Of a DNA stretch of 29,314 nt, positions 7,432 to 15,637 are shown in pieces. The position numbers were made by a program, and so were the translations under genes. The notes below the pieces were generated by a model. It worked only from the letters and a program-made list of their open reading frames with translations. It was not told the DNA's origin and searched no databases. The stretch is from an uncultured bacterium (GTDB taxonomy: Bacteria > Bacillota > Clostridia > Lachnospirales > Lachnospiraceae): positions 1-29,314 of the forward strand of contig CAJMMS010000020.1 of NCBI GenBank assembly GCA_905214675.1, written 5' to 3'. The stretch's first letter is position 1. Every line of letters starts with the position of its first letter.

Positions 7432-8853
7432 ATGAAGCAGGAAAACTATCAGAGTAAGAAAAGTGAGATGTATGATTTTAATTACATATACCGGTGTCTG
7501 ATCAAGAATGCAGTGTTTATTCTTATGTTCGCCTGCCTGGCAGGAACCTTGTCTTATGTTGTGCTGCAGCGCTATCACAGCAATACTTACGCAGCCAGTG
7601 TGAATCTATATGTAGTTCCAAGAGACAATGCAAAAGAAAAATTTTATTCCAATAATGTGGATTCCGCAGTAACGCTGTGTGTCAATGCCCTGAACAGTGA
7701 TATGATGAAGGAGCAGATTAAAAAGGAAGAAAATGCGGACCGGATGCGGGGAAATTTATCGGCAGAGGCAGTTTCAGGCACAAATGTCATTGTGATGCGT
7801 GCAACGGCATCATCGGCGGAGAGTGCGTGCAGGCTTTTGAAAGCAGGGATTGAAAATTATCCGAAGTTATCCGGATATTTTCAGACAGGATATGTTCTGA
7901 AAAAGATTGGAAATATTACCGGAAATGGCATTACCGTTAATCAGGAAGCAGCACTTATGAATGCTTTGAAGATAGCGTTGACCGTGCTGATAGCAGGATG
8001 TGCGCTGGTTGCTGCGGCGGCAATGTTTACCGATAAGCTGCATAGCGTGGAGCAGGCAGAAAGTCTGCTGGATATGGACGTGTTTGGTACGGTTCCATAT
8101 ATGCGGAAAAAGGCAGATCAGAAGTCCATTCTGATCACAGATGCACGGACAAAGCCAGTTTATGGAGAGGCTATTGATAAGATTGTTACGAAAATACGAA
8201 GAAAGATGCATGCGAATGGCTATAAAACACTGATGGTCAGTAGTGTAAGGGAAAACGATGGAAAGTCTACCGTGGCAGTCAATGTTGCCCTGAATCTGGC
8301 AAAGCGTGGCAAACATGTCGTGCTGGTGGACTGTGACCTGCGCCGTCCGGCACTTTACAAGATTATGGAGAAGGATGCAAAGCTGCAGCTTCAGGATTAT
8401 CTGGAAGATCGCTGCACGCTGGATCAGGTATATGAGAAGATCGAGCTGGAAGAGAAACAGCTTTACGCAGTTTTTCAGAAAGAAGCAGTGCGAAGTCCGG
8501 AAAAACTTCTGGATTCCCGTGTGTTCAAAAATATGCTGAAACGTCTGCAGGATCAGTTTGATTATGTGATCCTGGATACATCTCCGGTAGGCATTGTCCG
8601 GGATGCGGAGATTATTGCCGGATATGCAGATGCGGTACTTGTAGTCATGAAACAGGATGAAGTGCATGCGGTAGCGGTAAACGATGTCATTGATGTTCTG
8701 GATGAGGCAGGTTCCAACGTGATCGGCGGTGTGCTGAATATGGAAAAGGGTGCAGATCTTTCAGGCGGCGGTTATTATAAGTATGGAAGCTATTATTACG
8801 GCTACGGCTATGGCTATGGATACGGAAAGGAGGAACGAAATGCAGCGAAGTGA
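7432..8853 (+). CDS. Wzz-type chain-length regulator fused to BY-kinase, with tyrosine tail (BYK1)
   Basis: This 473-aa protein has membrane segments at about 24-46 and 177-199 enclosing an extracellular Wzz-like region, then a cytoplasmic bacterial tyrosine kinase. Kinase motifs: Walker A SSVRENDGKST (270-280, Lys278), Walker A' VLVDCDLRR (297-305), Walker B YVILDT (378-383). The Walker A lacks the usual GEG before KS (it is NDGKS). The tail (446-465) is a Tyr/Gly cluster, YYKYGSYYYGYGYGYGYGK, the autophosphorylation site in this family. In Gram-positives the Wzz and kinase halves are usually separate proteins (CapA/CapB), while here they are fused. Ribosome site GGAGGAG precedes ATG 7432. 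The next gene's site (AAAGGAGG) lies in its tail codons. Confidence 0.92.
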   Translation: MKQENYQSKKSEMYDFNYIYRCLIKNAVFILMFACLAGTLSYVVLQRYHSNTYAASVNLYVVPRDNAKEKFYSNNVDSAVTLCVNALNSDMMKEQIKKEENADRMRGNLSAEAVSGTNVIVMRATASSAESACRLLKAGIENYPKLSGYFQTGYVLKKIGNITGNGITVNQEAALMNALKIALTVLIAGCALVAAAAMFTDKLHSVEQAESLLDMDVFGTVPYMRKKADQKSILITDARTKPVYGEAIDKIVTKIRRKMHANGYKTLMVSSVRENDGKSTVAVNVALNLAKRGKHVVLVDCDLRRPALYKIMEKDAKLQLQDYLEDRCTLDQVYEKIELEEKQLYAVFQKEAVRSPEKLLDSRVFKNMLKRLQDQFDYVILDTSPVGIVRDAEIIAGYADAVLVVMKQDEVHAVAVNDVIDVLDEAGSNVIGGVLNMEKGADLSGGGYYKYGSYYYGYGYGYGYGKEERNAAK

Positions 8854-10321
8854 GAAAGAGAGTGCACCGGTGCGTGAGCAGAGAAGAAAACAAGATTATG
8901 ATGCCAATGCAGAAGGAATCGACCTGATCAGTATGCTGGATGACGCACTGCGTTGTTTTAAATATTACTGGTTTCAGTTCCTTTTGCTGATCGTGATCGT
9001 GACGGCAGGATTTATCGCTACCTGGAATCGCACGTATCAGCCTAAATTTCAGGCAAAGGTAACTTATGCTGTCAGCAAAACCGGAATTTCTGATATTGAT
9101 GTGACGATTGCACAGAGACTTTGCAATGCAATTCCGGTACTGGTGAAAAATAAAGAATTTCAGGCGGATCTGCTGAAAAATGCGGATGAGCGAACTATCA
9201 ACCGGAATTACAGTATTTCTTCTTCCTATACGGAAGGTTCTAATCTGTTTGCAGTGATGGTATCAGCAAATAATTATGAGAATGCAAACATGCTTCTGGA
9301 AATGTTTGAAAAGATCTATCCGGACTGGGCATCGGCATCAAATGGTTCGGTAAGTCTCCAGGTGGTAGACCGTTCTTTGGCGGGCGCAACTCCTGTGAAT
9401 GCCTATTCTGCGGTCAGACAGCTGATTGAGGGCATTCTGGCAGGAATTGTCCTGTGTCTTGGCATTGCACTGCTTTATACACAGACGATCAAGACCGTGC
9501 GGAAAGAAAGCGATATGAAAAAGATCACATCAAAAGGATGTGTCAGCCAGATTCCGGAGATTCAGGTCAAGAAGCGTGAGAAGAGTAAAAAGCAGCAGTT
9601 GGTTTTAACGAACAAACGTGTGGACTGGGGATTTAAACAGTCACTGCAGGCGGCACAGCTTCGTATTGAAAAGCTGATGGAGCAGAAAAATCAGAAAGTG
9701 CTGCTGATCTCCAGTACCATACCACAGGAAGGCAAGAGCATGACAGCGGCGAATCTTGCACTGGCATTTGCACAGCATGGGAAGAAAACAGTTCTGATCG
9801 ATGGGGATCTCAGAAAGCCTTCCGTCAATGGCATGCTGGGACTGGAAGAAAAAATCGGACTTGCAGAGTATCTGAAAGGAAAAGCAGAGCTGGATAAGAT
9901 TTTTGATAAAAAAGGCGAACTTACGGTGATCCAGGCGGGTAAAAAACATGGTAATGTATCTGCCATGATGGATGAGGATCGTATGGAAGTGCTGATGCAG
10001 AAGCTGCGGGATACTTTTGAATACATCATCATTGATACGCCTCCGGCGTTTCTGTTTTCGGATGCATCGATCCTTTCCGGATATGCGGACAGTGTTCTGT
10101 ATGTGGTACGTTACGATATGGCGGAAGCCCCTCAGATCAGCAAAGGTATGGAGCCATTTATTCTGGAAAATAAACTGATGGGGTATGTGATCAACCGTAC
10201 ACAAAGTGGTTTTTCGTATTATGGAAAATACGGATATGGAAAATATGGTTACGGCAAATATGGAAAATACAAACGCTACGTCAAAGAAGAAGAGGCTATG
10301 AATACGGAAGATACGCTGTGA
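8840..10321 (+). CDS. Wzz-type chain-length regulator fused to BY-kinase, with tyrosine tail (BYK2)
   Basis: This 493-aa paralogue of BYK1 starts at ATG 8840, preceded by AAAGGAGG at 8826-8833; it overlaps BYK1 by 14 bases. Membrane segments lie at about 46-61 and 196-213. Kinase motifs are canonical: Walker A SSTIPQEGKSM (291-301), Walker A' VLIDGDLRKP (318-327), Walker B YIIIDTPP (395-402). The tail (459-480) repeats Tyr-Gly-Lys (YYGKYGYGKYGYGKYGKY), with Lys in place of the extra Tyr residues of BYK1. It would autophosphorylate and control polymer length or export, with CpsB as the phosphatase. Whether BYK1 and BYK2 form hetero-oligomers is open. Confidence 0.92.
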   Translation: MQRSEKESAPVREQRRKQDYDANAEGIDLISMLDDALRCFKYYWFQFLLLIVIVTAGFIATWNRTYQPKFQAKVTYAVSKTGISDIDVTIAQRLCNAIPVLVKNKEFQADLLKNADERTINRNYSISSSYTEGSNLFAVMVSANNYENANMLLEMFEKIYPDWASASNGSVSLQVVDRSLAGATPVNAYSAVRQLIEGILAGIVLCLGIALLYTQTIKTVRKESDMKKITSKGCVSQIPEIQVKKREKSKKQQLVLTNKRVDWGFKQSLQAAQLRIEKLMEQKNQKVLLISSTIPQEGKSMTAANLALAFAQHGKKTVLIDGDLRKPSVNGMLGLEEKIGLAEYLKGKAELDKIFDKKGELTVIQAGKKHGNVSAMMDEDRMEVLMQKLRDTFEYIIIDTPPAFLFSDASILSGYADSVLYVVRYDMAEAPQISKGMEPFILENKLMGYVINRTQSGFSYYGKYGYGKYGYGKYGKYKRYVKEEEAMNTEDTL

Positions 10322-10335
10322 TGGAGGCAGGATAG

Positions 10336-10875
10336 ATGAGAAGAAAGAGTTGGCTGACAATGATCATGCTGGTTGTGGCGGCAGGTGCGATCGCCATGGC
10401 AGTGACTTCTTACAAGGAGATTGACAAAAAGATCGCCATGCAGGGGGAGGATCAGCAGACGATGCTGGTGGCTGGTCTGGAACTTCAGACAGAAGAAACG
10501 GAAACAGATGCAGATCAGGCGGCAAAGAAGAAAAAGAAAACTTCCAAAGCGGAGAATACGGAAACACAGACAGAAGAAACAGAAACAGAGAGCGAAACAC
10601 AGACGGAATCTGAGACGGCAAATCCGGAAGCACCGGTGATCGAGCTGGCAAATAAAAAGGTGGAGATCAAAGCGGGCGATGAATTTGAACCCGTCTATCA
10701 GGTAAAAGAGATCACAGATGATAAAGATGACAGGTCCTCCCTGTTCCGTCAGATCGAGGTATCCGGAGAGTATTCGACTACCAAGGCAGGGACGTATACG
10801 CTGACCTATATTGTAACAGACAGTGATGGAAACAGTTCGGCTCCTGCAAAGCTGGAACTGGTAGTGAAAGGATAA
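10336..10875 (+). CDS. Small membrane-anchored protein with acidic linker and Ig-like domain
   Basis: This 179-aa protein has an N-terminal membrane segment (about 7-24), a long Thr/Glu linker (about 50-98, runs such as ETETESETQTESE interrupted by KKKKKTSK) and a C-terminal DUF5011-like Ig domain (about 100-179) ending YSTTKAGTYTLTYIVTDS. The linker would hold the domain away from the membrane through the wall. ATG 10336 follows GGAGG at 10323-10327. It sits between BYK2 and the LCP gene with small gaps, so it belongs to the operon. The function is unknown beyond being an extracytoplasmic module. Confidence 0.75.
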   Translation: MRRKSWLTMIMLVVAAGAIAMAVTSYKEIDKKIAMQGEDQQTMLVAGLELQTEETETDADQAAKKKKKTSKAENTETQTEETETESETQTESETANPEAPVIELANKKVEIKAGDEFEPVYQVKEITDDKDDRSSLFRQIEVSGEYSTTKAGTYTLTYIVTDSDGNSSAPAKLELVVKG

Positions 10876-10878
10876 GAT

Positions 10879-12459
10879 ATGGCTAGGTTAAGTAACATAG
10901 GAGAAGCACTGGAAACACTTTCGGGATATTTGGGAACGATTCCTTTCATGCTCTATGCAGCAGCGGCGGTTCTGTTTCTGGTCGGTGTGATCAGTTATGT
11001 TTTTGTGATTCCGAAGCGGAAAACAAGAAAAAAGGCATATTATCGGAAAATCTGTGCCGGTGGAATGTTGATTTTGTATGTGCTGCTTTTGGCTGCAATT
11101 CTGTTTGCTGGAAAGCATACGGTTGTGGCAGATGGAAGCCGGTTGGTGCAGATTGTACTGGCAGTGGCTGGTTTTGTAGCACTGCTGCCGGTCGGAGTGT
11201 TGTTTCAGGCAACTTTTGGAGGTAAGTATCAGGCGGCAAGTGCGGCAGTGACTGCGCTGGCGCTGGCTGGTATAACGTATTTGCAGAACAAAACTTTTGT
11301 AATGCTGCCTGCGACCGGGATGGTGCTTGGTGCGCTTCTTGGTGTGGCTCTTGCGGTTTGCTGGCATCTGGCATTTGCAAAAAAGGGTGCAGCATTTTAT
11401 GCCCTGCGTACGGTGCTGGTTTTGATCGTTGTGTGTCTGTGCGTCGGAAGTGGTGCACTTAGCGCTTATCATATCCTGCGGACAAGTGGCCAGGACAGCA
11501 TGGAAGAGAATATCAGTGCGGTCGAAAATCAGATGAAATCCAGAAATACAGACGGCAGTGATGCGAAAGTTTCTTCAGATCCGGATATCGTCTGGTATAA
11601 TGGAAAAGCATACAGATATAATAAAAATATTATGACAATGCTGATCATGGGTATTGATCAGAACAGCGAAGAAATTGAGCAGAAAGAGAATGTTTCCGGA
11701 GAAAGCGGACAGGCAGATACGATTTTTCTGATGGTTATGGACCGGGAAAAAAAGAATATCAAAATGATCAGTATTTCACGTGATACGATGACAGATATAA
11801 AGACCTTTGATTATAAGGGAAATTATCTTGGAAACACCAAAAATCATCTGGGACTTGCCTATGCATTTGGCGATGGCAAGACGACAAGCTGTCAGTATAT
11901 GGTAGATGCAGTATCGAATTTGTTTTATGGAATGCCGATCAATGCTTATGTGACGCTGAATATGAATGCGGTGGCGGGTATCAACGATGCTGTTGGTGGT
12001 GTGACGGTGACAATTCCGGAAGATCTTACTTCGGTCAATCCGGCATTTGTGAAAGATGCACAGGTTCATCTTCAAGGAGATCAGGCGCTGCAGTTTATGC
12101 GTTTTCGAAATACGGAGGAAGATTTCAGTAACGATTCCCGTATGGAACGTCAGAAACAGTATATGGTCAATTTCATGACGCAGGCGGTAGCGGCGGTGAA
12201 AGCCGACATGGGTCTGCCATTGTCTCTTTATCAGAGTCTTTCTGGTGATATGGTCACAAACATCAGTGCAGATCGTGCCGTGTATCTGGTGACGGAGGCA
12301 TTGTCAATGCATCTGGATGCGGATGGAATTACGTCACTGAAGGCAAAATCAAAAAAAGGCAGTGTGTACGATGAAGTGTATGTAGATGACGATGCCCTGT
12401 ATGATCTGATCATTCAGACGTTTTACAAAGAAGAAATGACAGAAGGTGAGACGGAATGA
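10879..12459 (+). CDS. Polytopic LytR-CpsA-Psr (LCP) family protein (module A)
   Basis: LCP proteins transfer undecaprenyl-linked glycans to peptidoglycan or proteins. The C-terminal LCP domain occupies about residues 250-435, with TMLIMGID, then GQADTIFLMVMD, SISRDTMTDI (Arg301, Asp302), and FMRFRNTEEDFSNDSRMERQKQ, the Arg-rich lipid-phosphate site. Unlike the usual single N-terminal anchor, about six hydrophobic segments precede the domain (roughly 20-44, 59-77, 88-110, 119-133, 141-167, 174-196), an added polytopic region. It starts three bases after the previous stop and overlaps the sortase gene by the ATGA of 12456. A second, single-anchor LCP protein is at 15618. Confidence 0.9.
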   Translation: MARLSNIGEALETLSGYLGTIPFMLYAAAAVLFLVGVISYVFVIPKRKTRKKAYYRKICAGGMLILYVLLLAAILFAGKHTVVADGSRLVQIVLAVAGFVALLPVGVLFQATFGGKYQAASAAVTALALAGITYLQNKTFVMLPATGMVLGALLGVALAVCWHLAFAKKGAAFYALRTVLVLIVVCLCVGSGALSAYHILRTSGQDSMEENISAVENQMKSRNTDGSDAKVSSDPDIVWYNGKAYRYNKNIMTMLIMGIDQNSEEIEQKENVSGESGQADTIFLMVMDREKKNIKMISISRDTMTDIKTFDYKGNYLGNTKNHLGLAYAFGDGKTTSCQYMVDAVSNLFYGMPINAYVTLNMNAVAGINDAVGGVTVTIPEDLTSVNPAFVKDAQVHLQGDQALQFMRFRNTEEDFSNDSRMERQKQYMVNFMTQAVAAVKADMGLPLSLYQSLSGDMVTNISADRAVYLVTEALSMHLDADGITSLKAKSKKGSVYDEVYVDDDALYDLIIQTFYKEEMTEGETE

Positions 12460-13232
12460 AAAAGAAAGGCTGGAAAGTGACCGCGGTCGTTGCATTTCTG
12501 ATTGCAGCAGTGTTCCTGGTCATGCTGGCAGGCATTTATATCCGGCGGCAGCATGCGAAAGATCTGTATCAGGGTATGCAGAAACAGAATGAGACGAAAG
12601 CGGAACAGGAAGCTTCGGAATCTGAGAGCAGTACCGGGAAAAGGCTGGATATTCCAGTTGATTTTGAAACGCTTCAGAAAGAAAATCCGGATATCTACGC
12701 ATGGATCACCATTCCTGGAACACAGATTGATTATCCGGTTGTACAGGATCCGGAGGATGATAGTTTTTATCTGGATCATGCAGCGGATAGAACAGAGAGC
12801 GACAGTGGTGCAATTTATTCGGAAAAAGCAAACAGCAAGGACTTTGAAGATTATCTGACCGTGCTTTATGGGCACAATATGAAAGATGGTTCGATGTTTG
12901 CAGGGCTTCATGCTTATGAAGATAAGAAGTATCTGGAAGAGCATACAGACCTGACGGTTTATACGCCGGATGCAATTCTTCACTATAAGATTTTTGCCGC
13001 ATATCTGACGGATAACCGGCATGTGCTGGATTATTATAATCAGGGAAAAGATGCGGACAGCCGCAAGGCATATATTAAAGACATTTTCGGGCAGCGGACG
13101 ATGGATGCTTCCATCAACAGCAAAGCACCGGTAGATGAAAACAGTAAGATCCTTACGCTTTCGACCTGTCACCGGGCAGGAAAGACGTATCGGTATCTGG
13201 TACAGGCTTATCTGGTTGAAAAGACTGGATAA
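12456..13232 (+). CDS. Class B sortase (module A)
   Basis: This 258-aa transpeptidase has an N-terminal membrane anchor (about 8-29) and a linker, then the sortase fold. Active-site residues: His140 in YGHNM, Cys238 in TLSTC, Arg246 in TYRYLVQ. The spacing and the YAWITIPGTQIDYPVVQ strand mark class B. Sortases cut substrates at a pentapeptide motif and join them to the cell wall; the only clear candidate substrate here is the SPKTG peptide at 16634. It overlaps the LCP stop by four bases (ATGA), suggesting co-translation. The stop codon lies inside the loop-to-right-arm of an intrinsic terminator. Confidence 0.92.
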   Translation: MKKKGWKVTAVVAFLIAAVFLVMLAGIYIRRQHAKDLYQGMQKQNETKAEQEASESESSTGKRLDIPVDFETLQKENPDIYAWITIPGTQIDYPVVQDPEDDSFYLDHAADRTESDSGAIYSEKANSKDFEDYLTVLYGHNMKDGSMFAGLHAYEDKKYLEEHTDLTVYTPDAILHYKIFAAYLTDNRHVLDYYNQGKDADSRKAYIKDIFGQRTMDASINSKAPVDENSKILTLSTCHRAGKTYRYLVQAYLVEKTG

Positions 13233-13242
13233 GTCTTTTTTT
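13219..13242 (+). terminator. Intrinsic terminator ending module A, overlapping the sortase stop
   Basis: AAAAGACT (13219-13226) and AGTCTTTT (13232-13239) are perfect complements with loop GGATA and a continued T-run to 13242. The stop codon TAA (13230-13232) spans the loop and the right arm, so the last sense codons form the hairpin. Confidence 0.75.
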
Positions 13243-13243
13243 G

Positions 13244-13273
13244 TTGTCATATTTTCCGGTTTGCAGGCATAAA
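13244..13273 (+). promoter_or_regulatory. Possible promoter for module B
   Basis: TTGTCA (13244-13249) and CATAAA (13268-13273) are separated by 18 bases, right after the module A terminator. The -10 is weak (4 of 6), so this is tentative. The next gene has a strong GAGGAGG ribosome site at 13305-13311. Confidence 0.35.
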
Positions 13274-13320
13274 TAGCTATGTAACAGAGAAAAGGGGATA
13301 CAAAGAGGAGGTGCAAAAGG

Positions 13321-14625
13321 ATGGTACTGGAGCAGAAAGAATATCAGCAATTATTTCTGGAAGCTTTATGTGAGGCACTCTGGGACAGGCAGGTTGTCTG
13401 GAAGAGGCGTACGAAAGAAGAATGGGCGGGGATTTTTGCACTGGCAGATGTACATCATGTACTGCCGATGGTCTATGAAGCAGTGGCTGAATGTGAGGCG
13501 GCAAAAGAGGGAAGCCGTGAAATGTTTGACAGAGTCCGGAAAAAAAGTCTGTATCTTACAGCCGTGCAGCGAACGATGACTGAGGATTTCGTGAAATATT
13601 ATAAGAAATTAAATGAAAATGGAGTTTTTCCAGTAGTAGTAAAAGGGATTGTATGCCGCAGTCTGTACCCAAAGCCGGATGAACGTCTGTCGGCAGATGA
13701 GGATCTGTTTCTTGATGAAACATCTCTGGAAATTTGTACAAGTCTGCAAAAGCAGTTTCAGAAGGAGCATCCGGGATTGCAGGTGGAACTTCATACGAAG
13801 CTGTTTCCGGATACGGACGGGTTGTACCGCGCATGGAATGAGTTTCTGGAAGAGGCAAAAAAGCGGACTGTGCGGGTGGAAATTGAGGGGATATCGTTTG
13901 TGACCCTGGATGAGACGGACCATCTGCTCTATCTGGTGGCGCATGCGTGGAAACATTTCCGGTACAGTGGATTTGGTATCCGGCAGGTATGTGACCTGGT
14001 GAAGTTTGCAGATGTCTGTACGGAGAAGATTGACTGGGAGTTTTTCTGGCAGCAGTGTGAACAACGGAAGATACTGACATTTGCCGCGGCATTGTTTCAG
14101 ATTGGAGAAAAATATCTGGATTTTGAAATACAGAAGGCATATTTTCCGGGAAAGCTACATAGGATGCAAGTAGATGTGGAAATGCTGCTTGAAGATCTTC
14201 TTCTTGCCGGTGTGCATGGAAAAACAGGAAAAAGCAGACAGCACAGCGCTCTGTTTACGTCAGGAATGCGGCAGGCACAGGATAAAATGACAGTCAAAAG
14301 TGTATTTCTGGCAATTTTTCCACCGGCAGAACAGTTACAGGGGCGTTTTCCATATCTGAAACAACATCCATACGCGTTGCCCTGTGCGTGGATGAAACGT
14401 CTTTTTGGTTATGCGAAGGAAGGGGGAATCCGCAAAGGAGGCATCCGGGAAGTACTGGATATGGGAAAAAAACGTTGTGAATTATTGAAACAATATGAGA
14501 TTTTGCCTACAGAAGTACAAGCAGACAGGAGGAAAACAGATGGAAAGAGAAAAAAAATTTGTCCTGCGGGAAGTGGCAGGGGAAAAGCTTCTGATCCCGG
14601 TCGGGAAAACGGCACTTACGTTTAA
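13321..14625 (+). CDS. Nucleotidyltransferase-fold protein (PF14907-like, NTP_transf_5)
   Basis: This 434-aa protein resembles the uncharacterised nucleotidyltransferase family PF14907. Its signature is visible: VVVKGIVCRSLYPKPDERL followed by SADEDLFL, where Lys108-Gly109 and the acids Asp126/Asp128 match the KG...YP...R..xDxD pattern of the catalytic core. The reaction is not known. In other bacteria this family sits beside PqqD-like proteins in exopolysaccharide or peptide loci, as here. ATG 13321 follows GAGGAGG. The last 29 residues, very Lys/Arg/Gly-rich, lie over the start of pqqD-like in another frame (86-base overlap), probably a run-on tail or a frameshift. Confidence 0.8.
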   Translation: MVLEQKEYQQLFLEALCEALWDRQVVWKRRTKEEWAGIFALADVHHVLPMVYEAVAECEAAKEGSREMFDRVRKKSLYLTAVQRTMTEDFVKYYKKLNENGVFPVVVKGIVCRSLYPKPDERLSADEDLFLDETSLEICTSLQKQFQKEHPGLQVELHTKLFPDTDGLYRAWNEFLEEAKKRTVRVEIEGISFVTLDETDHLLYLVAHAWKHFRYSGFGIRQVCDLVKFADVCTEKIDWEFFWQQCEQRKILTFAAALFQIGEKYLDFEIQKAYFPGKLHRMQVDVEMLLEDLLLAGVHGKTGKSRQHSALFTSGMRQAQDKMTVKSVFLAIFPPAEQLQGRFPYLKQHPYALPCAWMKRLFGYAKEGGIRKGGIREVLDMGKKRCELLKQYEILPTEVQADRRKTDGKRKKICPAGSGRGKASDPGRENGTYV

Positions 14626-14800
14626 TGGACTGGTGCTGCTCAATGAGACGGGAGCCTTTCTGTGGAAAAAGATGCAGGAAGGAAAAAAAGAGGACGAACT
14701 GACGGATGAGTTACGGAAAGAATATGAAGTGTCAGAGGAGCAGGCAGGGGAAGATATCAGAACATTTTTGCATTACATAATGGAAGAAGGGATCCTGTAG
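14540..14800 (+). CDS. PqqD-like small protein
   Basis: This 86-aa protein matches the PqqD fold: FVLREVAGEKLLIPVGKT, TFNGLVLLNETGAFLWKKM, then DELTDELRKEYEVSEEQAGEDI as a C-terminal winged-helix-like part. PqqD proteins bind precursor peptides (RRE role) in ribosomal peptide pathways, and also occur in polysaccharide loci with PF14907 nucleotidyltransferases. I chose ATG 14540 because AGGAGG at 14528-14533 is ideally spaced; an upstream ATG at 14495 lies inside the preceding gene. No radical SAM or other peptide-modifying enzyme is in the window. Its partner might be the 80-aa peptide at 16634; that is a guess. Confidence 0.8.
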   Translation: MEREKKFVLREVAGEKLLIPVGKTALTFNGLVLLNETGAFLWKKMQEGKKEDELTDELRKEYEVSEEQAGEDIRTFLHYIMEEGIL

Positions 14801-14806
14801 CAAAAT

Positions 14807-15637
14807 ATGAAAAGAGTGACGGGAAAACACCAGAGGGGCTGGCAGTTTCTTTTTTATCTGGCAGTGCTCCTGTGTGTGGCAGCGCTTGGTGTCATCGGAC
14901 TTTACGGATATGGGCAATATCAGGCGAACGAACAGTACCACGGGCTGCGCCAGCTTGGTGAAGTTCCGGACAAGGAAGCAGTGGAAATACTGCGAAAAGC
15001 GGTGGTAACAGAGGGGAAAACAGAACGGGACGAAGGTGGAGAGGCGGTGCAGAAAGTGGATTTTAAGCCACTACATCAGGTGAATCCGGAAATCTGTGCA
15101 TGGATACAGATCCCGGATACCCAGATTGATTATCCGGTTCTGCAAAGTGATACAGATGATGGATTTTATCTGGATCATAATTTTGCCGGATTGGCGGAGA
15201 TTTCTGGAAGTATTTATATGGAGCGTGCAAACAGCAGTGACTTTGAGGATTTTATGACAGTTCTGTATGGACACAACATGCGCAACGGTTCCATGTTCCA
15301 GAATCTGCATTTTTTTGAAGATGCCGGATTTTTTGAAGAACATCCGTTTGCGTATATTTATAAGGAAAATCACAGGCTGACGTATGAGATTTTTGCGGCA
15401 TACAACAGCAATAACGATCATCTGCTGAATGCGTTTGATTTTTCAAAGAAAAAGAACCAAAGGGATTATCTCAGAAAGGTGCAGCAGGGAATTTCGATGG
15501 GGCAGAACAGCAGAAAGACAACAAAGGTTACGGAAAAGGACCGGATACTGACGCTCAGTACCTGTACCGGAAACCGTCCAGAAGAGAGATATTTAGTACA
15601 GGCGGTGTTAAAAAGAGATGAAACGACGGAAAGTTAG
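14807..15637 (+). CDS. Class B sortase (module B)
   Basis: This 276-aa paralogue of the 12456 sortase has a membrane anchor at about 13-34 and a Glu-rich linker. Catalytic residues are His156 (YGHNM), Cys253 (TLSTC) and Arg261 (EERYLVQ). The core reads CAWIQIPDTQIDYPVLQ. It has a poor ribosome site and starts six bases after the PqqD-like stop, so it probably depends on coupling. It overlaps the next LCP gene by 20 bases. The SPKTG peptide encoded 1 kb downstream is its likely substrate; Clostridioides difficile SrtB is known to use (S/P)PxTG-type motifs. Confidence 0.92.
   Translation: MKRVTGKHQRGWQFLFYLAVLLCVAALGVIGLYGYGQYQANEQYHGLRQLGEVPDKEAVEILRKAVVTEGKTERDEGGEAVQKVDFKPLHQVNPEICAWIQIPDTQIDYPVLQSDTDDGFYLDHNFAGLAEISGSIYMERANSSDFEDFMTVLYGHNMRNGSMFQNLHFFEDAGFFEEHPFAYIYKENHRLTYEIFAAYNSNNDHLLNAFDFSKKKNQRDYLRKVQQGISMGQNSRKTTKVTEKDRILTLSTCTGNRPEERYLVQAVLKRDETTES

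Noticed and set aside
7867..8667. 266-codon minus-strand frame antisense to BYK1
   Set aside because: It is antisense to the kinase domain with clear Walker motifs, and has no signature of its own.
12423..13316. 297-codon minus-strand frame antisense to the class B sortase
   Set aside because: The plus strand codes a sortase with all active-site residues; the antisense protein is Ile/Arg/Cys-rich and looks like a mirror of coding bias.
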